Source of the DNA: Acidobacteriota bacterium
GTDB lineage: Bacteria; Acidobacteriota; Terriglobia; Acidiferrales; UBA7541
Reading direction: 5' to 3'
Assembly: GCA_013289825.1 (NCBI GenBank)
Contig: JABCZF010000016.1
Location: 37,587-101,586 of the forward strand
Length of the DNA stretch: 64,000 bases
Shown here: positions 26,509 to 35,714 of the stretch, piece after piece
Numbering within the stretch: position 1 is the first letter of the stretch
How the letters are laid out: each line of letters opens with the position of its first letter
Position numbers and translations under genes: made by a program
Notes under the pieces: generated by a model
What the model was told of the DNA's origin: nothing
What the model saw: the letters and a program-made list of their open reading frames with translations, nothing else
Databases searched by the model: none

Positions 26509-29478
26509 ATGAGCGAAGCAAACCAAGTCCGAATCAACGAGTTGGCCCGCGAACTCGAAGTCAAGGCCAAGGCGATTATTGATCTTTTGCCGGGGTATGG
26601 AGTCACGGAGAAGAAGACGCACTCGAGCTCGATCCCCGAGGACGTCGCGGAGAAAGTTCGCAAGAAACTTTTGGGACAGGCAGAAGCTGAGGCCGCTGCG
26701 GAAACTGCTGCAAAGGCGGAAGCCGCTGCCAAGGAGGCTGCCGCCAGATCTGCGCGGATGCGGCCCGCGGCTCCTGCGGCACCGGTTGCTGCGGCGCCCA
26801 GTGCTGGCGTGGCGGTAAAACCTCCGGTGTCGACGGTCGCGCCGAGCAGCACTCTCACGCCAGTTGCGGTTTCGGTTGCGCCAGCTGCCCGACCAGTGAC
26901 TCCTGCTGCTGCTCCGCCTGCACCGGTATCGACTGCGCCAACTATTGCGCCTGTTATACCGAAAGCGCCGGTGACCGCTCCCGTGGGGGCGCCGGCGGTT
27001 GTTCCGCCCGCTGCAAAGCCCGTTGCGCCGCCCGCGCCGGCGACGAAACCCCCGGCGCCTATACCGATTCGTCCGCCCTCATCCACGGGACAGCCTGCCG
27101 CTGCGCCCAGTGCACCTCGGCCAGCAGCGCGGCCGGGGGTTCCGCCGGGACCTCAACCTTCATCCGCGCGGCCGGCGGCTGCGGCACCAGCGGCGGCCGG
27201 AGCGCGTCCTGCCGTGCCGTCTCGGCCCATGCCGACCGGGAATCGCGGACCCGTTCCCGGAACGACACCGGGAAGCGGGCAGCGCTCTGGCGGGGGACCA
27301 CGTCCCGGCCAGCCGATGCGCCCGATGCAGCCCGGTGGTCAGGGAAGACAATATACGCCGCGGCCCGGTGGCCCGGGTGGAATTGGAAGCTCGCCTGCGA
27401 ATCGACCTTTTGAGCAACGGCGTGGAGCGATGCCCACTGGCACTCGTCCGGGGCCTCGTGCTCCCGGACGTCCCGGAATGCTGCCCGCACTGCCGCCGGA
27501 CAAAGCGCCGCCGAAGGCCGAACCTGGCAAGCCGCTCTATACGCGTAAGCCCCCGCAGAGGCAGCGGCCGGTCATGGACAAGCGGGAGCAGGAGGGTGAG
27601 CGCAAGCTGCACCCCACGCGCCAGCGTCCAGGCTCGGGCGACCGGCGATCTGCCGCGGCTGTTATTGCGCCGCCGGAACCGCGCCCGCCGCGCGAAGTCA
27701 CGATTACGGAAGGCATCACCATCCGGGAACTTGCCGAAAAGCTCGATGTGCGCGCGAAAGATCTTTTGAAGACGCTCCTCGATCGAGGAGTGTTTGCCAG
27801 CATCAACCAGGCGCTGGATGTGCCAACGGCGACGACGCTTGCGGAAGCATTCAGCGGCGTCGTAAGCGTTGTATCGCTGGAAGAAGAGATGGTGCTGGAA
27901 GTCGCCAAAGAAGAGACCAAGGAAAGTTTGAAGCCACGGCCGCCCGTCGTTACGGTCATGGGCCACGTGGACCACGGGAAGACCAGCCTGCTCGACGCGA
28001 TTCGCGAGGCAGACGTGGCGGGCGGGGAAGCGGGCGGGATCACGCAGCATATCGGCGCTTACAAAGTTGTGGTCAACGACCGCAGCGTGGTTTTTGTGGA
28101 CACGCCGGGCCACGAAGCGTTTACGCGCATGCGCTCGCGCGGCGCGAAGGTCACGGACATCGTGGTGTTGGTCGTGGCTGCCGATGATGGCGTCATGCCA
28201 CAGACGAAGGAAGCGATCGATCACGCGAAGGCCGCGAAGGTGCCGATTATCGTGGCCATCAACAAGATCGATAAGCCCGAAGCGCAAGTGGAGCGCGTGA
28301 AACGGCAGCTTTCGGACGTGAACCTGGTTCCCTCCGAATGGGGCGGCGACACCGAGTTTGTGGAAGTTTCCGCGAGACAGAAGAAGGGCATCGATAAGCT
28401 GCTTGAGACCATTTTGCTGGTGGCCGATTTGCGCGAATTGAAGGCCAATCCGGACGCGCCGGCCAGCGGCACAGTGCTGGAATCTCGCGTAGACAAGGGA
28501 CGCGGGCCCGTTGCGACTGTGCTCGTGCAAAACGGAACGCTCAACTCCGGGGACTTTTTCATCTGCGGATCGGTGTTCGGTAAAGTACGCGCCATGTTCG
28601 ATGATCGCGGGAGGACCATCAAGGATGCCCCGCCATCGACGCCGGTCGAAGTGCTGGGTTTGCAGGGCGTGCCCGACGCTGGCGATCATTTTCAAGTAAC
28701 CGAGGAAGCCAAAGCGCGGCACATCGTCGAATACCGGCAAGGGAAACAGCGCGACGCGCAAATGGCGCGATCGAGCGGAGCGCGCATCACGCTCGACCAG
28801 TTGCACGAACAGCTCAAGGCTGGCGACGTGAAGGAATTGGGCATCGTCATCAAGGCGGACGTGCAAGGTTCGGTGGAAGTGTTGAGCGAAATGCTGCCCA
28901 AGCTCTCGACCGACCAGGTGAAGCTGAAGATTATCGGCTCGGGCGTTGGAGCGGTGACGGAAAACGACGTGCTGCTGGCATCGGCCTCGGGAGCGATTGT
29001 TATCGCTTTCGGCATCCGGCCAGACCGCAAGGCCATGGAACTCGCGCAGCAGGAACACGTGGACATCCGGTCGCACACGATCATTTACGAAGTGTCCGAC
29101 GAACTGAAGAAGGCCATGGAAGGCCTGCTTGAGCCGGTCATTCAGGAAACGCATCTGGGCCGTGCAGAAGTGCGGAACACGTTCCGGGTCAAGGGCTCAG
29201 GCACCGTTGCCGGATGCTACGTTGTCGAAGGCGTGCTTAAGCGCGACGCGCAGATTCGCGTGGTGCGCGACGGCGTGGTCGTCTATACGTCAAAGCTCAG
29301 CTCGCTGAAGCGGTTCAAGGACGATGCCAGCGAGGTGCGCACGGGATTTGAATGCGGCGCGGGCATTGCGAATTTCAACGACGTGAAGGTCGGCGACATT
29401 TTGGAATGCTTCAGCGTTCAGAAACTGAGCGCGGCGGAAGCGGCGGGCCAGACCGTTGGGACCGCCGGCCGCAAGTAA
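26509..29478 (+). CDS. infB: Translation initiation factor IF-2
   Basis: GTPase that brings initiator tRNA to the 30S subunit. The ATG at 26509 ([15 protein letters not shown]) is preferred to an in-frame TTG at 26482, which has no ribosome-binding site. Parts in 989 residues: N-terminal IF2_N subdomain (1-60), a very long Pro/Ala/Arg-rich linker (about 70-395), a second IF2_N unit (about 400-440, [20 protein letters not shown]), the G domain from about residue 485 with [16 protein letters not shown] and NKID, and the C-terminal beta-barrel and fMet-tRNA-binding domains. The chain is longer than E. coli IF2 (890) mainly because of the linker. Gene order fits the standard operon. Confidence 0.97.
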   Translation: MSEANQVRINELARELEVKAKAIIDLLPGYGVTEKKTHSSSIPEDVAEKVRKKLLGQAEAEAAAETAAKAEAAAKEAAARSARMRPAAPAAPVAAAPSAGVAVKPPVSTVAPSSTLTPVAVSVAPAARPVTPAAAPPAPVSTAPTIAPVIPKAPVTAPVGAPAVVPPAAKPVAPPAPATKPPAPIPIRPPSSTGQPAAAPSAPRPAARPGVPPGPQPSSARPAAAAPAAAGARPAVPSRPMPTGNRGPVPGTTPGSGQRSGGGPRPGQPMRPMQPGGQGRQYTPRPGGPGGIGSSPANRPFEQRRGAMPTGTRPGPRAPGRPGMLPALPPDKAPPKAEPGKPLYTRKPPQRQRPVMDKREQEGERKLHPTRQRPGSGDRRSAAAVIAPPEPRPPREVTITEGITIRELAEKLDVRAKDLLKTLLDRGVFASINQALDVPTATTLAEAFSGVVSVVSLEEEMVLEVAKEETKESLKPRPPVVTVMGHVDHGKTSLLDAIREADVAGGEAGGITQHIGAYKVVVNDRSVVFVDTPGHEAFTRMRSRGAKVTDIVVLVVAADDGVMPQTKEAIDHAKAAKVPIIVAINKIDKPEAQVERVKRQLSDVNLVPSEWGGDTEFVEVSARQKKGIDKLLETILLVADLRELKANPDAPASGTVLESRVDKGRGPVATVLVQNGTLNSGDFFICGSVFGKVRAMFDDRGRTIKDAPPSTPVEVLGLQGVPDAGDHFQVTEEAKARHIVEYRQGKQRDAQMARSSGARITLDQLHEQLKAGDVKELGIVIKADVQGSVEVLSEMLPKLSTDQVKLKIIGSGVGAVTENDVLLASASGAIVIAFGIRPDRKAMELAQQEHVDIRSHTIIYEVSDELKKAMEGLLEPVIQETHLGRAEVRNTFRVKGSGTVAGCYVVEGVLKRDAQIRVVRDGVVVYTSKLSSLKRFKDDASEVRTGFECGAGIANFNDVKVGDILECFSVQKLSAAEAAGQTVGTAGRK

Positions 29479-29502
29479 AGAAATAATCCCCCCGGAGCGC
29501 TC

Positions 29503-29784
29503 ATGCCGGTTGGCCTGCTTACCCTTGAGCTGCACATCCCAGACGCGCAATCGTTGAAGGACAAGCGGCAAGTGCTGCGCAGCTTGAAGGATAAGCTGCG
29601 GAGGCAGTTTAATGTTGCGGTGGCGGAGTTGGACCATCACGATGTGTGGCAGCGATCGGTGGTCGGCGTGGTGACGCTTTCGAATGAAGAGAAGCATCTG
29701 AAAGAAGTGCTGCAAAAAGTCCTGGATGAAGCGGACCGCATACTTGGCTCGTTTTTGATCAACCAGGCGATCGAAATTATCTAG
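29503..29784 (+). CDS. DUF503 (YlxP-like) protein
   Basis: A 93-residue cytoplasmic protein of the DUF503/YlxP family: ferredoxin-like fold, start VGLLTLELHIPDAQSLKDKR, centre RQFNVAVAELDHHDVWQRSV. ATG preceded by GGAG at good spacing. The family is found almost always between infB and rbfA, as here, and has been linked to ribosome assembly by context; no biochemical function is assumed. Confidence 0.93.
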   Translation: MPVGLLTLELHIPDAQSLKDKRQVLRSLKDKLRRQFNVAVAELDHHDVWQRSVVGVVTLSNEEKHLKEVLQKVLDEADRILGSFLINQAIEII

Positions 29785-29804
29785 AAAGTTTCGCGGGGAC
29801 GTAA

Positions 29805-30173
29805 ATGAGTCCAGCCAATCACCGTCATGAACGTGTGGGTGAGGAAATCGCTCACGAAATCAACGCCATGCTGGCGGGAGAGCTGAAAGATCCTCGGCTG
29901 GAAGGCATGGTGGTGGTCAGCGAGGTGCGCGTGCAGCCGGACATGAAACACGCGCGCGTGTTCATCAATTTCGCGGGATCGGGCAAAGAGCAGAGCGATG
30001 CGATCAAGGCGCTGGAGCACGCTTCCGGATTTATCCGGCGCGAGCTGATCGAGCGGCTGCAGCTTCGACGATTGCCTGAGCTTCACTTCGCGCTGGACCA
30101 CTCGCAGGAATACACCGAGCGAATCGATCAGCTTTTGAAAGAGATGAAGAAGGACAAGCCGGCCGCGTCTTAG
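29805..30173 (+). CDS. rbfA: Ribosome-binding factor A
   Basis: Small KH-domain protein (122 residues) that binds the 30S subunit and aids 16S rRNA 5'-end maturation. Seen: an N-terminal helix with VGEEIAHEINAMLAGELKDP, the strand VVVSEVRVQPDMKHARVFI, and the C-terminal LRRLPELHFALDHSQEY that matches the family's LR-x-x-PEL-x-F consensus. It lies 20 bp after the DUF503 gene and is followed by truB, the standard order. Confidence 0.95.
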   Translation: MSPANHRHERVGEEIAHEINAMLAGELKDPRLEGMVVVSEVRVQPDMKHARVFINFAGSGKEQSDAIKALEHASGFIRRELIERLQLRRLPELHFALDHSQEYTERIDQLLKEMKKDKPAAS

Positions 30174-30219
30174 GGGCTCGGCGTTTCGAACGGAAAGTTT
30201 CCGACCGACCACTCCCTGA

Positions 30220-31194
30220 ATGCCACGCCAACCTCAGCCCGCACCGTTTGACGGCGCGCTCGTGATCGATAAGCCGCGGGGAAAGACTTCCCACGATGTC
30301 GTCGATGCGGTGCGTCACCTTGCAGGATTCCGGCAGATTGGGCATCTTGGCACGCTTGATCCGCTGGCGACAGGTGTGTTGGTCCTGCTCCTGGGCCGAG
30401 CCACCAGGCTGGTGCAGTTTTACAGTGGCCGCAGGAAGCGCTACTCGGCGGGCTTCCGGTTCGGCTTCGAGACCGACACGTACGACTCGGACGGGGAAGC
30501 ACAAGGACCGGACACGGCACCGGCACTCGACCGGGCGCTTCTAGAAAAGCTGGCGGGGGAGGGTGTGGGCCGATTTGAGCAAATGCCGCCGATCTTCTCT
30601 GCAAAAAAAGTGAAAGGCCGTCCCGCCTACGAATTGGCGCGCAAAAAGCAGCCCGTTGAGCTTAAGCCGGTCGAAGTGGAACTTTTCGAATACAGGTTGA
30701 CAGGCATCGAAGGGCCCGTAGCGCGCTTTGTCATGGAGTGCTCGTCGGGCACGTATATCCGCTCGCTGGCGCATGAAATGGGGCAAAAGCTCGGTTGCGG
30801 GGCGCACCTTTCGGAGATCACGCGCACGGCGGTCGGAGAATTCTCGCTGGAGCAGGCCATCAAGCTCGAAGAACTTGCGGAAGCGTCGCGCGCAGGAAAA
30901 TTTGCCGACTGCATGATTCGTCTGGAAAATCTGCTGCCGAATTTTCCGCGGGTGAACGTGTTGCCAGTTATCGAGAAGCGTGTGCGGCACGGCACGAAGT
31001 TCAACGTGCAGGTCTCGCAAATCCAGCCCGGCCGGGTGGAGTTGCCTCCCGGGGCGACCTTGGAGCTCGATGCGGGAGAAGCAAAGCCGCCGCGCTTGCG
31101 CGTGTTCAGCCAGCAAGACAAGCTTGTAGCCATCGCCGAAGCGCTGGTCCCGCGTACCTATCAGCCTATCGTCGTTTTCGAACCACTCGCATAA
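30220..31194 (+). CDS. truB: tRNA pseudouridine(55) synthase
   Basis: Makes pseudouridine 55 in the T-loop of tRNAs. The 324 residues show the start GALVIDKPRGKTSHDVVDAV and the catalytic motif HLGTLDPLATGVLVLLLG, whose Asp (about residue 46) is the nucleophile, and later YIRSLAHEMGQKLGCGAHL. A C-terminal PUA-like extension (about 245-324) ends in VPRTYQPIVVFEPL. The gene is last in the rimP operon and converges on the secretin gene with 54 bp between; no clear terminator hairpin was seen in that gap. Confidence 0.96.
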   Translation: MPRQPQPAPFDGALVIDKPRGKTSHDVVDAVRHLAGFRQIGHLGTLDPLATGVLVLLLGRATRLVQFYSGRRKRYSAGFRFGFETDTYDSDGEAQGPDTAPALDRALLEKLAGEGVGRFEQMPPIFSAKKVKGRPAYELARKKQPVELKPVEVELFEYRLTGIEGPVARFVMECSSGTYIRSLAHEMGQKLGCGAHLSEITRTAVGEFSLEQAIKLEELAEASRAGKFADCMIRLENLLPNFPRVNVLPVIEKRVRHGTKFNVQVSQIQPGRVELPPGATLELDAGEAKPPRLRVFSQQDKLVAIAEALVPRTYQPIVVFEPLA

Positions 31195-31248
31195 TTTGCG
31201 TAGGTGATTGAGCAGCCGAGCCTGCCGCCTGCGCCCGCTATTGTAGTT

Positions 31249-34200
31249 TTAGTTGGGTTGCCGCTGCGGAGGCAAAGGAACGGCTGTGGAGCCGCGACCC
31301 GTGCTCGTGTCGTGCCCGACGTAAATAGAGCGGGAGACGCGGTCCTGGAGTCGCAATTTGTGCGGAGTAATCAGAATCACCATCTCGCTGTCCTGTGCGG
31401 TGGTGTTTCTTTGCCCGAAGAAATAGCCCGCCGGGCCTGGAAGATTTGCGAAGCCGGGGAGGCCGGTGAGCGTGCGGGTCTCTTCATTGTCGAGTAGCCC
31501 GCCGATGATGGTGGGTTCATCTTCTCTGATACGCACGGTTTGGGAAAGCGTGCGGTTGGTGATGATGGGTATGCCGTTGACGCTTGATCCGGCAAGGGCG
31601 CGAATCTCGAACTCCAACTGCAGCGTCACTTCCTCGTTTGCATGGAGGGTGGGAGTGGCTTTGATCTTTACGCCGAGATCTTCGTATTGCGCGCCGGGAT
31701 AGGGCTGCTGCGCTATGCCCGCCCCCGAATTTGAAAACAGGCTGGCCGGACTGAGGATGACTGTGACCTGACCTGTGGCGCCTGAGGGATCGTCGGCGAC
31801 GGCTACGTCCGGCAAGGATGCGCCGCTGAGCGCGGCTGACAAGATGGCCGTGGGATTTGAGCCGACGGGAAGTTCGAAGGCCGGCGCGAATAATCCCTGG
31901 CCAACGCCGAGGAAGACCGACACGCTGTCGGTTTGCGGGTCGGTCACGGCAATGTCTAGATTGCCGTCCGCGTTGAAGTCGGAGATGGCCACCGCCGTTG
32001 GGGCCTGTCCCGTCGAGAGCGGCGAGTTTGTCGCGGCGGTAAACGTGCCGTCGCCGTTGCCTAATAACACGCTGACGGAATTGTCCGCTTGGTTGACGAC
32101 CACGAGGTCGGGGTGGGAATCGTTGTTGAGGTCGCCTGTGGCAATGGCCACCGGCGATTTGCCCACGGCAATCGGAGAGCCAGTAGGTGCCGTGCCGGTA
32201 GCTTGGGTAAACGTGGCGTCGCCGTTGCCGAGAAGAATGGCCACGTTGCTCGTGGTCTGATTCACGATCGCCAAATCCAGTTTTCCATCGGAGTTAAAGT
32301 CGACCGCCGTCATGGCAATGGGGCCGGCCACTGCGCTCGGCAGGGCCAAGGGAGAACCTGTGGCCTGTTTGAAGGTTCCGTCACCGTTCCCCAGAAAAAG
32401 AGAAAATGTGTTGTCCGTAAAATTCGTTACCACAAAATCCAAGTTGCCATCGGCATTGAAATCGCCCGTGACGATGGCGCTGGGCTGCTGGCCGACAGCG
32501 ATAGGTGAACCCGCGGCCTGCTTGAACGTGTCATCACCATTGCTGAGGAGCACTTGAACGGTATTGGTGACCGGGTCGGTCACCAGTAGATCGTGAAAAC
32601 CGCTGGTGGTAAGAATGGCGGATGCAATGGACGGAGCAATCGCGGGTGCGCTCGTTCTGGCTGTACCAAGCGAGATGGGGGAACCTGCCGAGGCGAGAAA
32701 AGTTCCCGCGCCCTGGTTCACCAGAATCGTAAAGGAGTTGTCGATTTCGTTGACGACTGCGATATCCAACTGGCCCACGTTGCGGAAGTCCGCGGCGGTA
32801 AGTGCTATGGGGCCGACGCCGACGTTATAAGAAGTGCTGGGCAGGATACTGTTGGTGGGCCCGGGAACAAACGAAGAGGCGCCGAGGCTTCCGGAAAGCA
32901 GCGAAAGGGTGATCGGAAAGCGGTCACCGACAAAGAAGGAGGCCGGTTTGCCGTCCTGCGCGCGCAACAGAACCTGGCGGCCGCTATGAACAAGTGTTAG
33001 CGCATCGGAAAACTGCGCGGCTATCGCGGGAAGGGTCAAGAGAAATGTCGTCTTGCCGCCGCCAACGACGGTCAGTGGAGGGATTAGAGAACTGAGGTTC
33101 AGGGAGCTCCCGGCACTGCCTGAGTTTGATCCGTTTCCGAAAATGCTCGCCAGCAGGGTGACCAGGGTGCTGATGTCTTTTGCCTGTTGCAATTGGGAGA
33201 TGAGGCTTGGAGTGAGAGAAATCAATTCCGCAGAGGCAGGCGGGAGAAGACCGAGATTACGTGCCTTGTTGCGATCGACCTCCAGGATCTCAATCTCCAG
33301 GAGTATTTCCCCGCGAGCTTTTTCTGATTGACGAATGATTTCTCCGGCAAGCGCCAGTCTTTCTGGGGTGTCGCGGATGCTCAGGGCGTGGCTCTGGGAA
33401 GCAAGCTGGACGCGCGTGGCTCCGGTCATCTCCCGCAGAACGCGCACCAGTTCGGTCATTTCTTCCGTTCCCACCGAGTCCGGCAAGAGGAACGTTTGCT
33501 CGGCTTCTGCGGCATATTGGCGACGCTTTTCCTGTGTGTCCTGGGCCACGAACAGCAGGGTGGAAGTTAGCGGGCGCGAAAAAGTGCCAGTCTCCGCGCT
33601 GAGGACTTTTAGCGCGGTGGTGAAGTCGACGTTCGCCGCATGCAGCCGGACGGTGCGCGCGGCGAGTTCTGGATCGAAGACGATATTTATCCCGAACAAC
33701 TGCCCCAATTGCTCATAGACGGTCTTGGTGTCTCCGCGCAGGTTGAGATCTTGTTTGCGGCTAAGCGGCTTGAGCTCCGGCAAGCCCTCGATTTTCCTGT
33801 CAGGCTTCGCGAGAGGCTCGTCCTTCATCGCGTTCATCTGGTTCAAGCGCTCCGCGACGATGGTGTTGCCGGGATCTATGAGCAGCGCCTTGGCCAATTC
33901 CTCCGTAGCCACATCGGCGTGGCCGGCCAAGGCGTCACGCTCGGCGGCCTCTACATGGTCGCGGACGAGCTTGGAACGCATGGAAGCAATGCGCTCGATG
34001 AGGGCGGTGTCCTGCGGCGCGTAGCGCGCGGCTTGCTGGTAATAGTTGAGGGCTTCATCAAAACGCCCATCGGCGAGTTCTTTGTCCGCCAGTTCCGAGA
34101 GTTTCTTCGCGTATTTGGGATTGGGGCGGGGAGCCATCTGGAGCTGCGCTTCGTTGGGAGCCGTCTCGGGCGGGGAGGACTGGGCTGGTGCGGAGGATTG

Positions 34201-34299
34201 CGCCGGGGACTCCACGCCGCATAGAAGCAGCGCCAGCAGGACGGTGAGGGCTTGGCGGAAATGGCGGGAGACAATCATTGAATTCAGGCGGCTCTGCAT
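31249..34299 (-). CDS. Orphan type II/III-type secretin with inserted seven-repeat FG-GAP propeller
   Basis: Outer-membrane secretin-family protein of 1016 residues. Parts: signal peptide (ALTVLLALLLCGVESPAQ), TPR-like helices (about 60-150), secretin N-domains (about 183-330, with INIVFDPELAARTVRLHAAN), the first part of the secretin core (about 331-470, ILLEIEILEVDRNKARNLG to SFFVGDRFPI), then an insertion of about 390 residues, then the C-terminal secretin core (about 866-985) with YEDLGVKIKATPTLH, DEPTIIGGLLDNEE and MVILITPHKLR. The insertion (about 495-850, bases 31750-32817) has seven FG-GAP/VCBS-like repeats such as DFNADGNLDFVVTN with LFLGNGDGTF. No other type II secretion or type IV pilus gene is near. 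Divergent from the iron operon. A second Met at residue 8 is an alternative start. Confidence 0.88.
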   Translation of the reverse strand: MQSRLNSMIVSRHFRQALTVLLALLLCGVESPAQSSAPAQSSPPETAPNEAQLQMAPRPNPKYAKKLSELADKELADGRFDEALNYYQQAARYAPQDTALIERIASMRSKLVRDHVEAAERDALAGHADVATEELAKALLIDPGNTIVAERLNQMNAMKDEPLAKPDRKIEGLPELKPLSRKQDLNLRGDTKTVYEQLGQLFGINIVFDPELAARTVRLHAANVDFTTALKVLSAETGTFSRPLTSTLLFVAQDTQEKRRQYAAEAEQTFLLPDSVGTEEMTELVRVLREMTGATRVQLASQSHALSIRDTPERLALAGEIIRQSEKARGEILLEIEILEVDRNKARNLGLLPPASAELISLTPSLISQLQQAKDISTLVTLLASIFGNGSNSGSAGSSLNLSSLIPPLTVVGGGKTTFLLTLPAIAAQFSDALTLVHSGRQVLLRAQDGKPASFFVGDRFPITLSLLSGSLGASSFVPGPTNSILPSTSYNVGVGPIALTAADFRNVGQLDIAVVNEIDNSFTILVNQGAGTFLASAGSPISLGTARTSAPAIAPSIASAILTTSGFHDLLVTDPVTNTVQVLLSNGDDTFKQAAGSPIAVGQQPSAIVTGDFNADGNLDFVVTNFTDNTFSLFLGNGDGTFKQATGSPLALPSAVAGPIAMTAVDFNSDGKLDLAIVNQTTSNVAILLGNGDATFTQATGTAPTGSPIAVGKSPVAIATGDLNNDSHPDLVVVNQADNSVSVLLGNGDGTFTAATNSPLSTGQAPTAVAISDFNADGNLDIAVTDPQTDSVSVFLGVGQGLFAPAFELPVGSNPTAILSAALSGASLPDVAVADDPSGATGQVTVILSPASLFSNSGAGIAQQPYPGAQYEDLGVKIKATPTLHANEEVTLQLEFEIRALAGSSVNGIPIITNRTLSQTVRIREDEPTIIGGLLDNEETRTLTGLPGFANLPGPAGYFFGQRNTTAQDSEMVILITPHKLRLQDRVSRSIYVGHDTSTGRGSTAVPLPPQRQPN

Positions 34300-34321
34300 T
34301 TTACCGTATGTTTAGGGAAGA

Positions 34322-34344
34322 AACCGGACCGGATTGGTCCGGTT
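34322..34344. promoter_or_regulatory. Perfect 9-bp inverted repeat overlapping the -35 box, probable operator
   Basis: AACCGGACC at 34322-34330 and GGTCCGGTT at 34336-34344 are exact reverse complements with a 5-bp spacer. The right arm covers the first two bases of the -35 box of the iron operon promoter, a position where a bound dimer would block RNA polymerase. The sequence does not resemble the Fur box or the DtxR site as I know them. It lies in the divergent region between the secretin and the FTR1 gene. Confidence 0.6.
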
Positions 34345-34371
34345 GACGGAAATTCATACAAAGCGTAGACT
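34343..34371 (+). promoter_or_regulatory. Sigma-70-type promoter of the iron-uptake operon
   Basis: TTGACG at 34343-34348 (five of six consensus bases) and TAGACT at 34366-34371 are spaced by 17 bp. Transcription would begin near 34378, some 30 bp before the TTG start of the FTR1 gene, whose ribosome-binding site GGAG is at 34401-34404. Confidence 0.65.
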
Positions 34372-34409
34372 TTGAATGTAGTTGCAAGTCGTTAACAACT
34401 GGAGATTCC

Positions 34410-35672
34410 TTGCTTTCTGCTTTTCTCATCGCCCTCCGTGAAGGTGTCGAGGCCTCCCTCGTTGTCGGCATCATCCTGGTCTATCTCTCGCGTACGGGCC
34501 GCTCGCAACTGGCGCGTTTTGTTTGGTATGGCGTAGCTGCCGCCGCGGCGCTGAGCCTGGCCGTGGCGATTGCCCTGGAGCGCTGGCGGATCAACGAAGA
34601 CGGGTTCGAGGGGGTCATGTACCTGGTCGCGGCCGCTTTCGTTATTACGATGATCCTATGGATGAATCGCGTTGCGCGCCATTTGAAAAAAGAGATCGAG
34701 CAGAAGATTGCGAGTTACGTGGGGAGGGCGGGAGCCGCCGCGGGTTGGGGCATCTTCTTCTTCGTTTTTCTTATGGTTTTGCGTGAGGGAGTAGAGCTGG
34801 CGGTGATTCTGCGGGCCGTGGAGATTTCCAGTGAAGGCTTCGAAACCTGGATTGGGACGGCAGCGGGAATTGGCGCGGCCGTGGCCGTGGGGTTGTTCTT
34901 TTTCAAGGGGACGCTGCGCGTTCCGCTGCACCGGTTTTTTGCCGTTACCAGCGTCATCTTGATGCTGGTTGCATTTCAGCTGGCACTGACAGGTCTGCAT
35001 GAGTTGAGCGAGGCGCAATGGCTGCCTTCGAGCAAGGCGGAGATGGCGGTCATCGGACCGGTGGTGCGGAATGAGCTGTTTTTCTTCGTGCTCATTTTTG
35101 GCGCTGCTGCGCTGCTGGTCCTCCGTGAATGGCAATCGGTGTCGTACGTGCGCGCGGAGAAAGAAACTGACGGTGAAGCGGAGAAACGGTTGCTCCAAGC
35201 GCAGAGTCGACGCCAGCGTCGTTGGATGATCGCGGCGGCTACCGGATGCCTTTCGGTGATTCTGGTGTTGACGGCAGACTTTGTTTACACGCGCGCGAAT
35301 TCCGCACCGCCTTCTGCGAGGGCCATCGCTGCCGCGGGGAGCGCAGTGCGCATTCCCGTGAACGAGGTGCAGGACGGCAAAATGCATCTGTTTACCGTCA
35401 ACGCGGGTGGGCAGTCGCTGCGCTTCATGATCGTTAAAAAGCCGAATGGCTACGGCACGGCGCTGGATGCCTGTCGCATCTGTGGCGCCGAGGGTTATCG
35501 TCAGGATGGGCAGAATGTTGTTTGCAGGCACTGCGGCTCGGCGATTTATGTGCCGACGATCGGTGAGGCAGGCGGCTGCAATCCGATCGGCGTGCCGTCG
35601 CGCGTTGACGGTTCTGATCTAGTCCTGGACATTTCTTCACTGGTCCTAGCGACCAAGGAGATTCCGCGGTAG
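34410..35672 (+). CDS. FTR1-family iron permease fused to a DUF2318 Fe-S-type domain
   Basis: Predicted inner-membrane iron permease of 420 residues; TTG start with GGAG five bases upstream. The FTR1 part has seven membrane helices with the paired iron motifs REGVE at residues 10-14 and 125-129 (usual form REGLE). After a further membrane helix (about 272-292) comes a domain of about 110 residues with C355-x2-C358, C372-x2-C375 and C390 (CRICG, CRHCG), matching DUF2318, which in the Campylobacter p19 iron system is a separate protein next to FTR1. Here the two are one chain. Two FtsX-like permeases and an ABC ATPase follow in the same operon. No P19/FetP or cupredoxin-like partner was seen. 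Metal specificity (Fe2+ or Fe3+) cannot be read from sequence alone. Confidence 0.88.
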   Translation: MLSAFLIALREGVEASLVVGIILVYLSRTGRSQLARFVWYGVAAAAALSLAVAIALERWRINEDGFEGVMYLVAAAFVITMILWMNRVARHLKKEIEQKIASYVGRAGAAAGWGIFFFVFLMVLREGVELAVILRAVEISSEGFETWIGTAAGIGAAVAVGLFFFKGTLRVPLHRFFAVTSVILMLVAFQLALTGLHELSEAQWLPSSKAEMAVIGPVVRNELFFFVLIFGAAALLVLREWQSVSYVRAEKETDGEAEKRLLQAQSRRQRRWMIAAATGCLSVILVLTADFVYTRANSAPPSARAIAAAGSAVRIPVNEVQDGKMHLFTVNAGGQSLRFMIVKKPNGYGTALDACRICGAEGYRQDGQNVVCRHCGSAIYVPTIGEAGGCNPIGVPSRVDGSDLVLDISSLVLATKEIPR

Positions 35673-35673
35673 A

Positions 35674-35691
35674 GGCACGACACTTCGTGCC
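35674..35691 (+). repeat. Intercistronic hairpin between FTR1 and first permease
   Basis: GGCACGA (35674-35680) pairs perfectly with TCGTGCC (35685-35691) around a four-base loop. There is no T-run, so it is unlikely to stop transcription fully; it could stabilise the upstream mRNA or lower expression of the downstream genes. Confidence 0.5.
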
Positions 35692-35714
35692 CGTCTGGTG
35701 CGGTTTCCGACGCC

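Noticed and set aside
27160..29154. 664-residue minus-strand frame across infB
   Set aside because: It is antisense to conserved IF-2 sequence and has no recognisable domain; long antisense frames are expected at this GC content.
30720..31211. Long overlapping frames within truB on both strands
   Set aside because: These are shadows of a GC-rich gene; truB explains the region fully.
31195..31248. Shared terminator for convergent truB and secretin genes
   Set aside because: No inverted repeat of useful length is visible in the 54-bp gap.
34300..34409. Fur box between secretin and FTR1 gene
   Set aside because: No GATAATGATAATCATTATC-like sequence is present; only the CCGG-type inverted repeat is seen.
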